Shown here one piece after another: positions 24,323-33,451 of a DNA stretch of 64,000 nt. The notes under the pieces were generated by a model. That model worked only from the letters and a program-made list of their open reading frames with translations. It searched no databases and had not been told where the DNA came from. The DNA comes from JBBQXK01 sp052387255. Lineage in GTDB: Bacteria > Pseudomonadota > Alphaproteobacteria > Rhodobacterales > Rhodobacteraceae. Location of the stretch: assembly GCA_052387255.1 (NCBI GenBank), contig JBQTJI010000018.1, positions 5,533 to 69,532 on the forward strand, in the 5' to 3' direction. The number at the start of each line of letters is the position of its first letter. Positions within the stretch are counted from its first letter, which is position 1. A program made the position numbers and the translations under genes.

Positions 24323-25233
24323 TCTGGGTGCCGCAGAATCCCGTCTGGCTGGTGGCGGCCCTGGCCGTGTGGCTGGCGCTGTGGGGCGTGAACGCGCTGC
24401 TGGCGCGGCAGGGGCGGGGCGGGCCGGAGCGGATCGTGGCTCCGGTGATCTTTGGTGTGGCGGTGCTGGTGCTGTGGGAAGGGATCGTCCGGGCCTATGA
24501 GGTCAACGCGGTGATCCTGCCCGCGCCTTCGGCCATCGCGGCCTTCGTGCGGGGTCCGCTGCCGCTGCCTTGGGGGGATTTGGAAGCGCTCTACCTCAAC
24601 AGCGCCTTGCCAACCTTGTGGGCCGATTTCGTGCAGACCTTCGTGAAGGGCGCCCTGTCGGGGTACGTCATCGGCTGCGGCGCGGGGGTGGCGGTGGCGG
24701 TGCTGATCGACCGCTCGCCGTTCCTGACGCGGGGGCTGCTGCCCGTGGGCAATTTCGTGGCGGCGCTGCCCATCGTGGGGGTCGCGCCGATTCTGGTGAT
24801 GTGGTTCGGGTTCGACTGGCAGTCGAAGGCGGCGGTCGTGGTGGTGCTGGTTTTCTTTCCGGTCTTGGTCAACACGGTGGCGGGGCTGGCATCGAGCGAC
24901 CGGATGGCGCGCGACCTGATGGCGACTTATGGTGCTGCGTACTGGCCCACGATGGTGAAGCTGCGGCTGCCGGCGGCGATGCCCTTTGTCTTCAATGGCC
25001 TCAAGATCGCGACCACGCTGGCGATGATCGGGGCCATCGTTGCGGAATATTTCGGCAGTCCGGTCTACGGCATGGGGTTTCGCATCTCGACCGGGGTGGG
25101 GCGGCTGGCGATGGACCTGGTCTGGGCCGAAATTGCGGTTGCAGCACTGGCGGGTTCGGCCTTCTATGGCGTGGTGGCCATGATCGAGCGGCGGGTGACC
25201 TTCTGGCATCCGGCTCAGCGGGCACGGGTCTGA
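24319..25233 (+). CDS. ABC transporter permease 2
   Basis: 304 residues, five to seven helices. EAA loop with ATYGAAYWPTMVKLRLPAAMP near residues 196-216. Together with permease 1 it forms a heterodimeric channel. ATG 24319 overlaps the previous stop. Followed 39 bp later by the binding protein. Confidence 0.92.
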   Translation: MIWVPQNPVWLVAALAVWLALWGVNALLARQGRGGPERIVAPVIFGVAVLVLWEGIVRAYEVNAVILPAPSAIAAFVRGPLPLPWGDLEALYLNSALPTLWADFVQTFVKGALSGYVIGCGAGVAVAVLIDRSPFLTRGLLPVGNFVAALPIVGVAPILVMWFGFDWQSKAAVVVVLVFFPVLVNTVAGLASSDRMARDLMATYGAAYWPTMVKLRLPAAMPFVFNGLKIATTLAMIGAIVAEYFGSPVYGMGFRISTGVGRLAMDLVWAEIAVAALAGSAFYGVVAMIERRVTFWHPAQRARV

Positions 25234-25272
25234 TCTGCCCCCATGCGAGGGGCGACAACAGGGGAGACGGGT

Positions 25273-26250
25273 ATGAAGAAGTTCCTGACGGGTGCGGTCA
25301 TGGCGATGGTCGCCGGGGCCGCGCAGGCCGAAGACGTGACGCTGCAACTCAAGTGGGTGACGCAGGCGCAGTTCGCGGGGTATTATGTGGCGCAGGCCAA
25401 GGGGTTCTACGAGGAAGAAGGGCTGACCGTCACGATCAAGCCCGGCGGCCCGGACATCGCGCCGACGCAGGTGATTGCGGGCGGCGGGGCCGATGTGGTG
25501 ATCGACTGGATGCCGTCTGCGCTGGCCGCACGCGAGGCGGGGCTGCCGCTGGTGAACATCGCGCAGCCGTTCAAGTCGTCGGGGCTGATGCTGACCTGCC
25601 TCAAGGAATCGGGCGTGGCGACGCCGGCCGACTTTGCCGACAAGACGCTGGGCGTCTGGTTCTTTGGCAACGAGTATCCGTTCCTGTCGTGGATGGGCAC
25701 GCTGGGGCTGAAGACCGACGGGTCGGCAGGCGGCGTGACGGTGCTGAAGCAGGGCTTCAACGTGGACCCGCTGTTGCAGAAGCAGGCGGCCTGCGTGTCG
25801 ACCATGACCTACAACGAATACTGGCAGGTGATCGATGCGGGCATCAGCCCGGATGACCTGGTGACGTTCAAGTACCAGGACATGGGCGTCGCCACGATGG
25901 AGGACGGCCTGTACGTGCTGGAGGACAAGCTGTCCGATCCGGCCTTCGCCGAGAAGATGGTGAAGTTCGTGCGCGCCTCGATGAAGGGGTGGAAGTATGC
26001 CGAAGCGAACCCCGACGAGGCGGCGATGATCGTGCTGGAGAACGACGAGACCGGGGCGCAGACCGAGACCCACCAGAAGCGGATGATGGGCGAGATTGCC
26101 AAGCTGACCGCCGGGTCGAACGGGGCGCTGGACCCGGCCGACTATGAGCGGACGGTGGCGACGCTTCTGGCGGGCGGGTCGGATCCGGTGATCTCGAAGG
26201 CGCCGGAAGGGGCCTGGACGCATGCGATCACGGATGCGGCGCTGAAGTGA
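25273..26250 (+). CDS. ABC substrate-binding protein, NMT1/THI5-like
   Basis: 325 residues. Signal peptide MKKFLTGAVMAMVAGAAQAE. Mature start VTLQLKWVTQAQFAGYYVAQAKGFYEEEGL matches the NMT1/THI5 fold, which binds pyrimidine or sulfonate-like ligands. ATG 25273 has GGGGAGAC upstream. With the degradation genes and RutR-like site, uptake of a pyrimidine is the best guess. Ends in a strong terminator. Confidence 0.92.
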   Translation: MKKFLTGAVMAMVAGAAQAEDVTLQLKWVTQAQFAGYYVAQAKGFYEEEGLTVTIKPGGPDIAPTQVIAGGGADVVIDWMPSALAAREAGLPLVNIAQPFKSSGLMLTCLKESGVATPADFADKTLGVWFFGNEYPFLSWMGTLGLKTDGSAGGVTVLKQGFNVDPLLQKQAACVSTMTYNEYWQVIDAGISPDDLVTFKYQDMGVATMEDGLYVLEDKLSDPAFAEKMVKFVRASMKGWKYAEANPDEAAMIVLENDETGAQTETHQKRMMGEIAKLTAGSNGALDPADYERTVATLLAGGSDPVISKAPEGAWTHAITDAALK

Positions 26251-26268
26251 TGCTCTGACGGGGCAGGG

Positions 26269-26299
26269 AGGGCGCGTTCCCGAAAGGGGCGCGCCCTTT
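26269..26299 (+). terminator. Terminator after pyrimidine-type ABC operon
   Basis: Stem AGGGCGCG (26269-26276) with CGCGCCCT (26290-26297), extended by CCC/GGG around a GAAA-containing loop and followed by TTG. Located 19 bp after the binding-protein stop. Confidence 0.8.
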
Positions 26300-26313
26300 G
26301 TCATGCGGTGCAG

Positions 26314-26384
26314 GAGGGGGGCTTTCTGCCCCCCTCGTCGCTGACGCTCCTCACCCCCCGAGGATATTTGGCGACAGAAAAAGG
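26314..26384 (+). repeat. G-run hairpin repeat, copy 2
   Basis: Hairpin GAGGGGGGC-TTTCT-GCCCCCCTC at 26314-26336. The tail at 26352-26384 (CCCCCCGAGGATATTTGG followed by CGACAGAAAAAGG) is identical over 33 bases to that at 51074-51106. Lies between the terminator and the ScfR-type promoter. Confidence 0.85.
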
Positions 26385-26423
26385 GGCAAGAATTTTATTC
26401 AAATTGAATGGGTTGGGTGGGTC

Positions 26424-26464
26424 TTGTAAAGCGTTGGTGGCGATTTTCAGAGGTTTGTAAAGCG
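26424..26464. promoter_or_regulatory. Direct-repeat operator upstream of ScfR-type regulator
   Basis: TTGTAAAGCG occurs at 26424-26433 and again at 26455-26464, 31 bp apart (three helical turns), in an AT-rich stretch 42-82 bp before the regulator ATG. PccR/RamB-class regulators recognise TTTGCAAA-like sites, so these near-matches (TTTGTAAA in the second copy) suggest autoregulation. Confidence 0.5.
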
Positions 26465-26505
26465 GCGTCTGCCATGTCATCCTGCGGGCCGGAAGGCGGT
26501 GGCGC

Positions 26506-27807
26506 ATGGCGGTGGCGGTTCTGGCAGGGGCGCGGGTGCGCGAGCGGCGGCTGGCTTTGGGGCTGCGGCAGGCGGAGGTCGCGCGCCGCGTCGGCATCTC
26601 GGGATCCTATCTCAACCTGATCGAGCATGACCGGCGGCGGATCGGGACAGAGGTGCTGGACCGGCTGGCGGCGGTGCTGGAGGTGGCCCCGGCGGCGCTG
26701 ACCGGCACGGGCGAGGCGGCGCTGGTCGAAGGTTTGCGCGCGGCGGCGGCACTGGCGGGGGGCCGGGCCGAGGTCGACCGCGCGGGCGAGCTTGTGGGCC
26801 GCTTTCCCGGCTGGGCCGCGCTGATCGAGGGCCAGGCGCGCAGGATCGGGCAGCTGGAGCGCGCGGTCGAGGCGCTGAACGACCGGATCGGGCATGACCC
26901 GCACCTGGCCCATGCGCTGCACGAGGTGCTGACCTCGGCCAGTTCGGTGCGGGCGACGGCGGTGATCCTGGCCGAGACGGGCGACATCGACCCCGGCTGG
27001 CGCGCGCGGTTCGATGCCAACCTGCGCCAGGACAGCGAGCGGCTGGTGGCGGGGACCGAGGCGCTGGTGGCCTATCTGGACAGTGCCGAGGCGGCGGAGG
27101 CGCAGGGCCTTGACCCGCTGGAAGAGGTCGAGGACTGGCTGGCGGGCATGGGCTGGCACCTGGCCGCGCTGGAACCGGGGGGCGCGGGCGTGGCGGCGGT
27201 CGATCTGTCGGGGCTGGCCACGGCGGCGGCGCGGGTGCTGGCGCAGGACTGGGTGGCGCAGGCGGCGGCGGATGCGGCGGCGATGCCGCTGGCGGCGGTG
27301 ACGGGCTGCGGCGGCGATCCGGTGGTGCTGGCGCAGGCCTGCGGCACGGGGGTTCTGGCGGCGATGCGGCGGCTGGCGCTGCGACCGGGATCGGCCGAGG
27401 GGCTGGTGCTGTGCGACGGTGCGGGGGCGATCCTGCTGCGCAAGCCGGTGCCTGGTTTCCCCATGCCGCGTGGCGGCGCGGCCTGTCCGCTGTGGCCGCT
27501 GTTTGCGGCGCTGGCGCGGCCCGGCACGCCGGTCGCGGCCCTGGGCGAGATGCCGGGGCCGGTTCCGCGTCGCTATGCCCTGCGCGCCTGGTGCGAGGCG
27601 ACCTGGCCCGGCGGCTTTGGCGGGCCCGAGGTGCGGCGCGCGGGCATGCTGATCGCCGCCGCCCCGGAGGGGGCGGGCGCGGCGCTGGCGCTGGGCGGCA
27701 GTTGCCGCATCTGCCCGCGCGCGGGTTGCCCTGCGCGGCGCGAGCCGTCGATCCTGTCGGACCTGGCGCTGGCCAGCCTGCAGGCGCGGGGCGAGGTGCG
27801 GTTTTGA
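26506..27807 (+). CDS. XRE-type short-chain fatty acyl regulator (ScfR/PccR/RamB family)
   Basis: 433 residues. Helix-turn-helix at about 18-60 (QAEVARRVGISGSYLNLIEHDRR). The long C-terminal ScfR module ends in the Cys-rich block CRICPRAGCPARREPSIL that marks this family. Relatives in Rhodobacter control propionyl-CoA carboxylase and acetate/glyoxylate genes in response to acyl-CoA levels. No target gene is adjacent, but an acetate-type SSS-kinase module follows, which makes regulation of short-chain acid use plausible. Confidence 0.92.
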   Translation: MAVAVLAGARVRERRLALGLRQAEVARRVGISGSYLNLIEHDRRRIGTEVLDRLAAVLEVAPAALTGTGEAALVEGLRAAAALAGGRAEVDRAGELVGRFPGWAALIEGQARRIGQLERAVEALNDRIGHDPHLAHALHEVLTSASSVRATAVILAETGDIDPGWRARFDANLRQDSERLVAGTEALVAYLDSAEAAEAQGLDPLEEVEDWLAGMGWHLAALEPGGAGVAAVDLSGLATAAARVLAQDWVAQAAADAAAMPLAAVTGCGGDPVVLAQACGTGVLAAMRRLALRPGSAEGLVLCDGAGAILLRKPVPGFPMPRGGAACPLWPLFAALARPGTPVAALGEMPGPVPRRYALRAWCEATWPGGFGGPEVRRAGMLIAAAPEGAGAALALGGSCRICPRAGCPARREPSILSDLALASLQARGEVRF

Positions 27808-27862
27808 CAGGGACGCGGTTTGCGCCGATAGTTCCGCCCGGGGGCGAGGGGGAGCGACCGGA

Positions 27863-28243
27863 TTGGGCCAGGGCGGCGGGCGGCATGTGCTGCTGATCGA
27901 GGACGAGCCGAACATCGCCGAGGCGATCCGGTTCATCCTGACGCGCGACGGCTTTCGCGTGAGCCTGCAAGACGACGGCACGGGTGCCATGGCGCGCATC
28001 CGCGCGGGCAGGCCCGACCTTCTGATCCTGGACCTGATGCTGCCGGGCCTGTCGGGGCTGGAGATTCTGGCCGCGCTGCGGGCCGATACGGAGCTTGCAA
28101 GGCTGCCTGTGCTGATGCTGTCGGCTAAGGGCCAGGCGCGCGACCGCGAGGCGGCCGAGCGGGCGGGGGCCGACGTGTTCATGACCAAGCCGTTTTCCAA
28201 CGCCGAGGTGCTGGAACGGGTGCGGGCGCTGGTGGGATCGTGA
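27863..28243 (+). CDS. Receiver-only response regulator
   Basis: 126 residues: one CheY-like receiver with acidic pair E13/D14, phospho-acceptor D57 in LILDLMLPG and K109 in TKPF. No output domain. TTG at 27863 has GGAG nine bases upstream; a GTG at 27887 is the alternative. Placed just before the 2-TM protein and the SSS-histidine kinase, so it is the likely phospho-partner. Output may run through protein contacts. Confidence 0.9.
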   Translation: MGQGGGRHVLLIEDEPNIAEAIRFILTRDGFRVSLQDDGTGAMARIRAGRPDLLILDLMLPGLSGLEILAALRADTELARLPVLMLSAKGQARDREAAERAGADVFMTKPFSNAEVLERVRALVGS

Positions 28244-28286
28244 GGGGGGTGGCGCGCGTGTCCGGCGTAGTCCCCCCTCACCCCGG

Positions 28287-28309
28287 CCCTCTCCCCCGGG
28301 GGGAGAGGG
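28287..28309. repeat. GC palindrome (REP-like) between response regulator and 2-TM gene
   Basis: CCCTCTCCCCC (28287-28297) and GGGGGAGAGGG (28299-28309) form a near-perfect palindrome in a 110-bp gap. It resembles the terminator hairpin at 10728. May limit transcription between response regulator and kinase genes. Confidence 0.65.
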
Positions 28310-28355
28310 GGCGCTGCGGCACCGGCAGCGCCATGACCGGCGGAGTTGCCCCGGC

Positions 28356-28613
28356 ATGAGGCGCCCCTTGTTCCTGCCCCGCGCGCGCTATCGCCGCCGC
28401 CGCTTGCGCGATGCGGCGCGGCTGTTGCCGCTGTTCGGCGGGTTCCTGTTCCTGCTGCCGGTCCTGTGGTCGCCCGCCACCACGGCGGCGCGCGACACCG
28501 GGCCGGACGGCATCTATCTGTTCGCGGTCTGGGCCGGGCTGATCGTCGTCGCGGGCCTGCTGTCGCGGGCGCTGCGCGGCGATGACGAGGGCAGCGCGGA
28601 CGAGGACGACTGA
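28356..28613 (+). CDS. Small two-helix membrane protein next to SSS-kinase
   Basis: 85 residues. Very basic N-terminus (RPRARYRRRRLRDAAR), then helices at about 25-42 and 53-70 and an acidic tail DDEGSADEDD. Family not recognised by name; similar small proteins sit before SSS-kinases in related genomes as I recall. Stop is five bases before the kinase ATG, so co-translation is likely. May be an accessory subunit of the sensor. Confidence 0.75.
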   Translation: MRRPLFLPRARYRRRRLRDAARLLPLFGGFLFLLPVLWSPATTAARDTGPDGIYLFAVWAGLIVVAGLLSRALRGDDEGSADEDD

Positions 28614-28618
28614 GGCCC

Positions 28619-31300
28619 ATGCCGTTCAACATCCTGGTCACGGCGTCGGTCCTGTATGTCGTCTTCCTGTTCCTGGTGGCCTTTGCAGTCGAGCGGCGGG
28701 CGGCGGCGGGGGCGGCGGGGTGGCTGCGCTCGCCTGTCGTCTATACGCTGTCGCTGTCGGTCTACTGCACCGCCTGGACCTTCTATGGCGCGGTCGGCTA
28801 TGCCGCGCGGTCGGGCCTCGAGTTCCTCACGATCTATCTCGGGCCGACGCTGGTCTTTGTCGGCTGGGGTCTGGTGCTGCGCAAGCTGGTGCGGATCGGG
28901 CGGCGCGAGCGGGTGACGTCCATCGCCGACCTGATTTCCAACCGCTACGGCAAGTCGAACCTTCTGGGCGTGATCGTGACACTGCTGTGCGTGGCGGCGG
29001 CGACGCCCTATATCGCGCTGCAGTTGCAGTCGGTCACGCTGTCCTTCGGGGTGTTCGTGAAAGGGGCACCGGAGGGGTTCACCGGCGACGGCGGCACCAC
29101 GGCCTTGTGGGTGGCGGGAGGGCTGGCGCTGTTCACCATCCTGTTCGGCACGCGGAACCTGGACGCGAACGAGCAGCACACCGGCATCGTCACCGCCATC
29201 GCCGTCGAGGCGGTGGTCAAGCTGGTGGCCCTGCTGGCGGTGGGGGTGTTCGTGGTCTGGGGGCTGGCGGACGGGCCGGCCGACATCCTGGCGCGGATCG
29301 ATGCTTCGGCCATCGCGGACTGGAACCTGCAGCCGTCGCGCTGGGCGGGCCTGTTGTTCACCGCCGGGGCGGCGGTGATCTGCCTGCCGCGCATGTTCCA
29401 GGTGCTGGTGGTCGAGAACGTGGACGAGCGGCACCTGGCGACGGCGGCCTGGGCCTTTCCGCTGTACCTGATGCTGATGAGCCTGTTCGTGGTGCCGATT
29501 GCCGTGATGGGGCTGGAGCGGCTGCCCGAGGGCGCGAACCCTGACATGTTCGTGCTGACCCTGCCCCTGGCCGAGGGGCAGGGCGGGCTGGCGATGCTGG
29601 CCTTTCTGGGCGGATTTTCCAGCGCCACCTCGATGGTGATCGTCGAGGCCATCGCGCTGGCGACGATGGTGTCGAACCATGTGGTGACGCCCCTGTGGCT
29701 GCGGCTGGCGCAGGGGCCGGGGGCGGCGCAGCCGGTGCCGGGCGATCTGCGGCGGCTGGTGCTGGTGGCGCGGCGGCTGTCGATCGCGGGGGTGCTGGCG
29801 CTGGGCTATGCCTACTACCGGCTGTCGGGCGGGTCGGGGGCGCTGGCGGCCATCGGGCTGATCGCCTTTGTCGGCGTGGCACAGGTGCTGCCCGCGATGC
29901 TGGGCGGCATCTTCTGGCGCGGGGCCACGCGGGCCGGGGCGGTGGCGGGGCTGGTTCTGGGAATGGCGGTGTGGGTCTGGGCGCTGTTCCTGCCGTCGTT
30001 CGGGCCGGACGGGGTGCTGGCGGCGGGGGTGTTCACGGACGGCCCCTGGGGCATCGGCTGGCTGCGGCCCCGCGCGCTGTTCGGGGTCGAGGGGGTGGAC
30101 CCGCTGGTGCATGCGATCTTCTGGTCGCTGGTGCTGAACACAATCGCCTTCCTGACCGTGTCGCTGGTCACCTTTCCCGGCCCGGTCGAGCGGTTGCAGG
30201 GCGCGGCCTTTGTCAACGTGTTCGACCGCGCGCCGGGCCTGCGCGAATGGGCGCGGGGGCAGGCCGAGCCCGAGGCGCTTCTGGTGATGGCGCAGCGCAT
30301 CCTGGGCGACGAGGCGGCGCAGGCGTTCTTCGAGGAGGGCGCGCGGGCGCAGGGCAAGGAGGGGATGCTGCCCGACCCGTCGTCCAGCTTTGTCGCGGCG
30401 CTGGAGCGGCGGCTGTCGGGGGCGGTGGGGGCGGCGACGGCCCATGCGATGATCGGCCAGATCGCGGGGCGCGCGGCGGTCAGCGTCGAGGACCTGATGG
30501 CGGTGGCGAACGAGGCGGCACAGATCATGGAGTATTCGGCCAAGCTGGAATCGCAGCAGGGCGAACTGACCCGCACCGCGCGCGCGCTGCGCGAGGCGAA
30601 CGAGAAGCTGACCCAGGTGAGCCTGCAGAAGGACGCCTTCCTGAGCCAGATCAGCCACGAGCTGCGCACGCCGATGACCTCGATCCGCGCCTTTTCCGAG
30701 ATCCTGATGGAGGGCGAGGTGCCGCCCGAGATGGCCGGCCGGCACGCCCGGATCATCCACGAAGAGGCGCGGCGGCTGACGCGATTGCTGGACGACCTCT
30801 TGCTGCTGTCGGTGCTGGAAAGCGGCACGGTGCAGCTGACGCTGGGGATGGCGTCGCTGCGCGAGGTGCTGGACGGCGCGCTGATCGCGGCGGGCCAGGT
30901 GCGGCCCGAGCGCAGCTTTGCCATCTACCGCGACACCGGGGCCGAAGAGATCTATCTGCGCACCGATGCCGACCGGCTGAAGCAGGTGTTCATCAACCTG
31001 TTTTCCAACGCCCGGAAGTATTGCGATGCCGAGGCCCCCGAGTTGCGGGTCAGCGTGCGGCAGCGGGGCGGGCGGGTGCTGGTGGACGTGATCGACAACG
31101 GCACCGGCATTCCGCAGGACAAGCAGCGCCTGATCTTCGAGAAGTTCACGCGCCTGACCGACGCCAGCCGCGCCGGGGGGGCAGGTCTGGGCCTGGCCAT
31201 CTGCCGCGAGGTGATGGCCAGTCTGGGGGGGACGGTGGCGTACCTGCCGGGGCAGGGGGGGGCGGCGTTCCGGGTGACGGTGGGGCTGCGGGGGGGGTAG
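28619..31300 (+). CDS. Sodium:solute symporter-histidine kinase fusion (CrbS/CbrA-like)
   Basis: 893 residues. N-terminal about 520 residues: 12-13 helices of an SSS (SLC5) transporter. A linker with helical coiled coil (about 630-670) follows. Then come a dimerisation/phosphoacceptor box SQISHELRTPMTS (His about 680) and an ATPase domain with N-box FINLFSNARKY, DNGTGI and GAGLGLAIC. Such fused sensors respond to transported organic acids or amino acids; CrbS responds to acetate. The transporter part appears intact, so sensing may be coupled to transport. Paired with the receiver at 27863. Confidence 0.94.
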   Translation: MPFNILVTASVLYVVFLFLVAFAVERRAAAGAAGWLRSPVVYTLSLSVYCTAWTFYGAVGYAARSGLEFLTIYLGPTLVFVGWGLVLRKLVRIGRRERVTSIADLISNRYGKSNLLGVIVTLLCVAAATPYIALQLQSVTLSFGVFVKGAPEGFTGDGGTTALWVAGGLALFTILFGTRNLDANEQHTGIVTAIAVEAVVKLVALLAVGVFVVWGLADGPADILARIDASAIADWNLQPSRWAGLLFTAGAAVICLPRMFQVLVVENVDERHLATAAWAFPLYLMLMSLFVVPIAVMGLERLPEGANPDMFVLTLPLAEGQGGLAMLAFLGGFSSATSMVIVEAIALATMVSNHVVTPLWLRLAQGPGAAQPVPGDLRRLVLVARRLSIAGVLALGYAYYRLSGGSGALAAIGLIAFVGVAQVLPAMLGGIFWRGATRAGAVAGLVLGMAVWVWALFLPSFGPDGVLAAGVFTDGPWGIGWLRPRALFGVEGVDPLVHAIFWSLVLNTIAFLTVSLVTFPGPVERLQGAAFVNVFDRAPGLREWARGQAEPEALLVMAQRILGDEAAQAFFEEGARAQGKEGMLPDPSSSFVAALERRLSGAVGAATAHAMIGQIAGRAAVSVEDLMAVANEAAQIMEYSAKLESQQGELTRTARALREANEKLTQVSLQKDAFLSQISHELRTPMTSIRAFSEILMEGEVPPEMAGRHARIIHEEARRLTRLLDDLLLLSVLESGTVQLTLGMASLREVLDGALIAAGQVRPERSFAIYRDTGAEEIYLRTDADRLKQVFINLFSNARKYCDAEAPELRVSVRQRGGRVLVDVIDNGTGIPQDKQRLIFEKFTRLTDASRAGGAGLGLAICREVMASLGGTVAYLPGQGGAAFRVTVGLRGG

Positions 31301-31349
31301 GGGGACGAAGACCCGGGGACGCGCCAGGTTTGCAGGATCACCGGCTGCA

Positions 31350-33197
31350 TCATTCCAGCCCGCCCTGGCGCGGTTGCGCTGCGGGATCGGTCGGGGCTGC
31401 GGTGATCTCGGCCTCTTGCAGGCGCTGGCCGATCATGCGGCGGACCTCTTGCGGGATCGGCTGCGAGAACGAGAACTTGCCGCGCTCGCCCTGCCACATG
31501 CCGGCGAACGATACGCCCAGAACCTCGCCGCTGGCAAAGTCGGTCAGGGGCGCCCCCGAGGTGCCGCCCGACGTGCTGATGTCGCTGGTGAAGCTGCGCT
31601 TGGGCTGGCTGTAAGCCAGGAGGCGGCCCGGCATCAGGCGGCGGACACCGCCCCGGATCACGGGGGCTGGGGCCGGGGTGGCCTGCGGCGTGCCCGGTGC
31701 GGCAGGCTTGGCTTTCGGTGCGGGTTCGCCAAGAAGGAACGACAGGAAGGGCTGCGGCATGCGCCCGTCTGGAAAAGGATAGCCGACGACATAGGCATAG
31801 GCCCCGACCAGCGTGTTCTGCAGGGGGCTGGGTTCGGCCAGCACCAGCGGCGGATGGAACACCGGGCTGTGCCCGTCGACCTCGACCAGGGCGATGTCCT
31901 CGTTGGGCGTCGTCCCCTCGAAATACACCTTGGTGACGGCAAAGGTTTCCTGACAGTCCGCGACCTCGTCGGCAAAGCACAGGACGATGTCCGCCAGTTC
32001 GCCGGCCTTGCCGCTGCGGCGCGCGGCCGTCAGGACATGCGCTGCCGTGATCGCGAGGTTGGGTGCCACCATGAAGGCGGTGCCGACCGGGTGTCGGTCA
32101 TCGATGGAATAGGGCGAAGGCTGGCCGCCCTTGGCCAGGATGAGACCCGTCGAGGTGGCGGTGCGGCGCACGTTGTCCTGGTACTTGGACAGCAGGCTTT
32201 CCCAGTTCCCCGGCGGCTTGGGTGGGGCACCGTCTTCCAGCCGGATCGCCGGGCGGGCAAGGGCCAGGGCGGCAAAGCGCCGTTCCTCTTCGGGCAGTTT
32301 GGCAATCCGGGGGTTGCCGAGGGCGTAGCTGAGCCGGTCTTCCTGCGCATCGACCAGATCGCCCGGACGGCGCGCCGCATCGGGCAAGAGGTCGATCAGG
32401 TCGGCGCGCAAGCGGTAGATGTCGCGGAAGGTGACGGCGGTGTTGCGTTGCCGCGCCAGGATGGCGATCTTGCGGCGGATCAGCGAAACCTCTTCTTCGG
32501 CCAGGCCGTCGGCCAGGTGGGACTTTTCGCTCAGCACGTAAAGGACGTTCAGGGCGGATGCGAATTCGCAGAAATGGTCGCGCGGAAAGGCCGCGAATTT
32601 CTCCGATTGCGCAGACCCGCGCAGCCAGGAAATCGTGCAGGCGATATAGTTTGCCGCGGCGTCGAGCGACGGCTGGCTGGGCACGAAGAAGTGCCGGACG
32701 TGTTCGGACTGGCTGCCCAAAGGTTTCGGTGCGCGCGGCCAGTCGACCGCCGCGATGGTCGAGCCGGGCGTGCTGGTGACACTGCCGCGCACTTCGTTCG
32801 GGGACGAGAACCCCTTGCGCAGCGTGCTGAAGATCGCCGTCAGGTTGACGTTCTGCACGGTGATCTCGACCCCGCCAAGCGCATTGAGCGCCAGCGACAG
32901 GTTCTGGTCCTCGAAGAGGGCATAGGTGCCGTCGGTCGGGGAATCGGGGTCGGTGACCTGCTGGTAGCTTTGCAGTTGCAGCGCAATCACGGCCTGGGAC
33001 GTGACGATCTTGCGCGCGAACAAGTCGCTGGTGCCGGTGTCATCGGCGTCGGAGGTGACAACGTCGAACTTGCCGATATAGACGGTTTCGTCGAGCCAGA
33101 CGATATAGAGTTCGCGCAACAGGAACAGGACCGCGCTGCAAAGCAATGCAGAATAGATCGCCTTCAGCGCAAGGGCCCACATCATTGCCTTGTCCAT
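31350..33197 (-). CDS. Membrane-anchored trypsin-like serine protease with long N-terminal region
   Basis: About 615 residues from ATG 33197. One membrane helix near 10-30. A roughly 330-residue predicted helical domain of unknown type follows. The C-terminal trypsin-like domain has an intact triad: His in NLAITAAHVL, Asp in NEDIALVEVD, Ser in GGTSGAPL. A Pro/Ala-rich insertion (APKAKPAAPGTPQATPAPAP) splits the protease domain near residue 517. Start is uncertain; an upstream extension to 33299 is open. Likely acts on envelope proteins; unlike DegP there is no PDZ domain. Confidence 0.8.
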   Translation of the reverse strand: MDKAMMWALALKAIYSALLCSAVLFLLRELYIVWLDETVYIGKFDVVTSDADDTGTSDLFARKIVTSQAVIALQLQSYQQVTDPDSPTDGTYALFEDQNLSLALNALGGVEITVQNVNLTAIFSTLRKGFSSPNEVRGSVTSTPGSTIAAVDWPRAPKPLGSQSEHVRHFFVPSQPSLDAAANYIACTISWLRGSAQSEKFAAFPRDHFCEFASALNVLYVLSEKSHLADGLAEEEVSLIRRKIAILARQRNTAVTFRDIYRLRADLIDLLPDAARRPGDLVDAQEDRLSYALGNPRIAKLPEEERRFAALALARPAIRLEDGAPPKPPGNWESLLSKYQDNVRRTATSTGLILAKGGQPSPYSIDDRHPVGTAFMVAPNLAITAAHVLTAARRSGKAGELADIVLCFADEVADCQETFAVTKVYFEGTTPNEDIALVEVDGHSPVFHPPLVLAEPSPLQNTLVGAYAYVVGYPFPDGRMPQPFLSFLLGEPAPKAKPAAPGTPQATPAPAPVIRGGVRRLMPGRLLAYSQPKRSFTSDISTSGGTSGAPLTDFASGEVLGVSFAGMWQGERGKFSFSQPIPQEVRRMIGQRLQEAEITAAPTDPAAQPRQGGLE

Positions 33198-33451
33198 GCC
33201 CGCAACAACCAATGCCCGCCGTGTACCGGCCACCTCAAGTTTCAATTCAGCATGTCGAGAGTCGGGTTTCAGCCTAGCGCGCCCGTGTTGGACGGTCAAC
33301 GCCAGCGGGCGATCCTGCGGGCCCCTGCCGCAAGCGCCGGTTGCGGTGGCGGGCGACGGGGCGCGACCGGATCGATCGAAGGGGCGGCGTTAATCCTCCT
33401 TCAATCCCGGTCTGCGAATGCTCGGTCGACCCCCCACACGGAGCCCCAGGC

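Noticed and set aside
23941..26304. A 787-codon minus-strand frame opposite the ABC permease and binding-protein genes
   Set aside because: Arg/His/Gln-rich shadow of three well-supported transporter genes.
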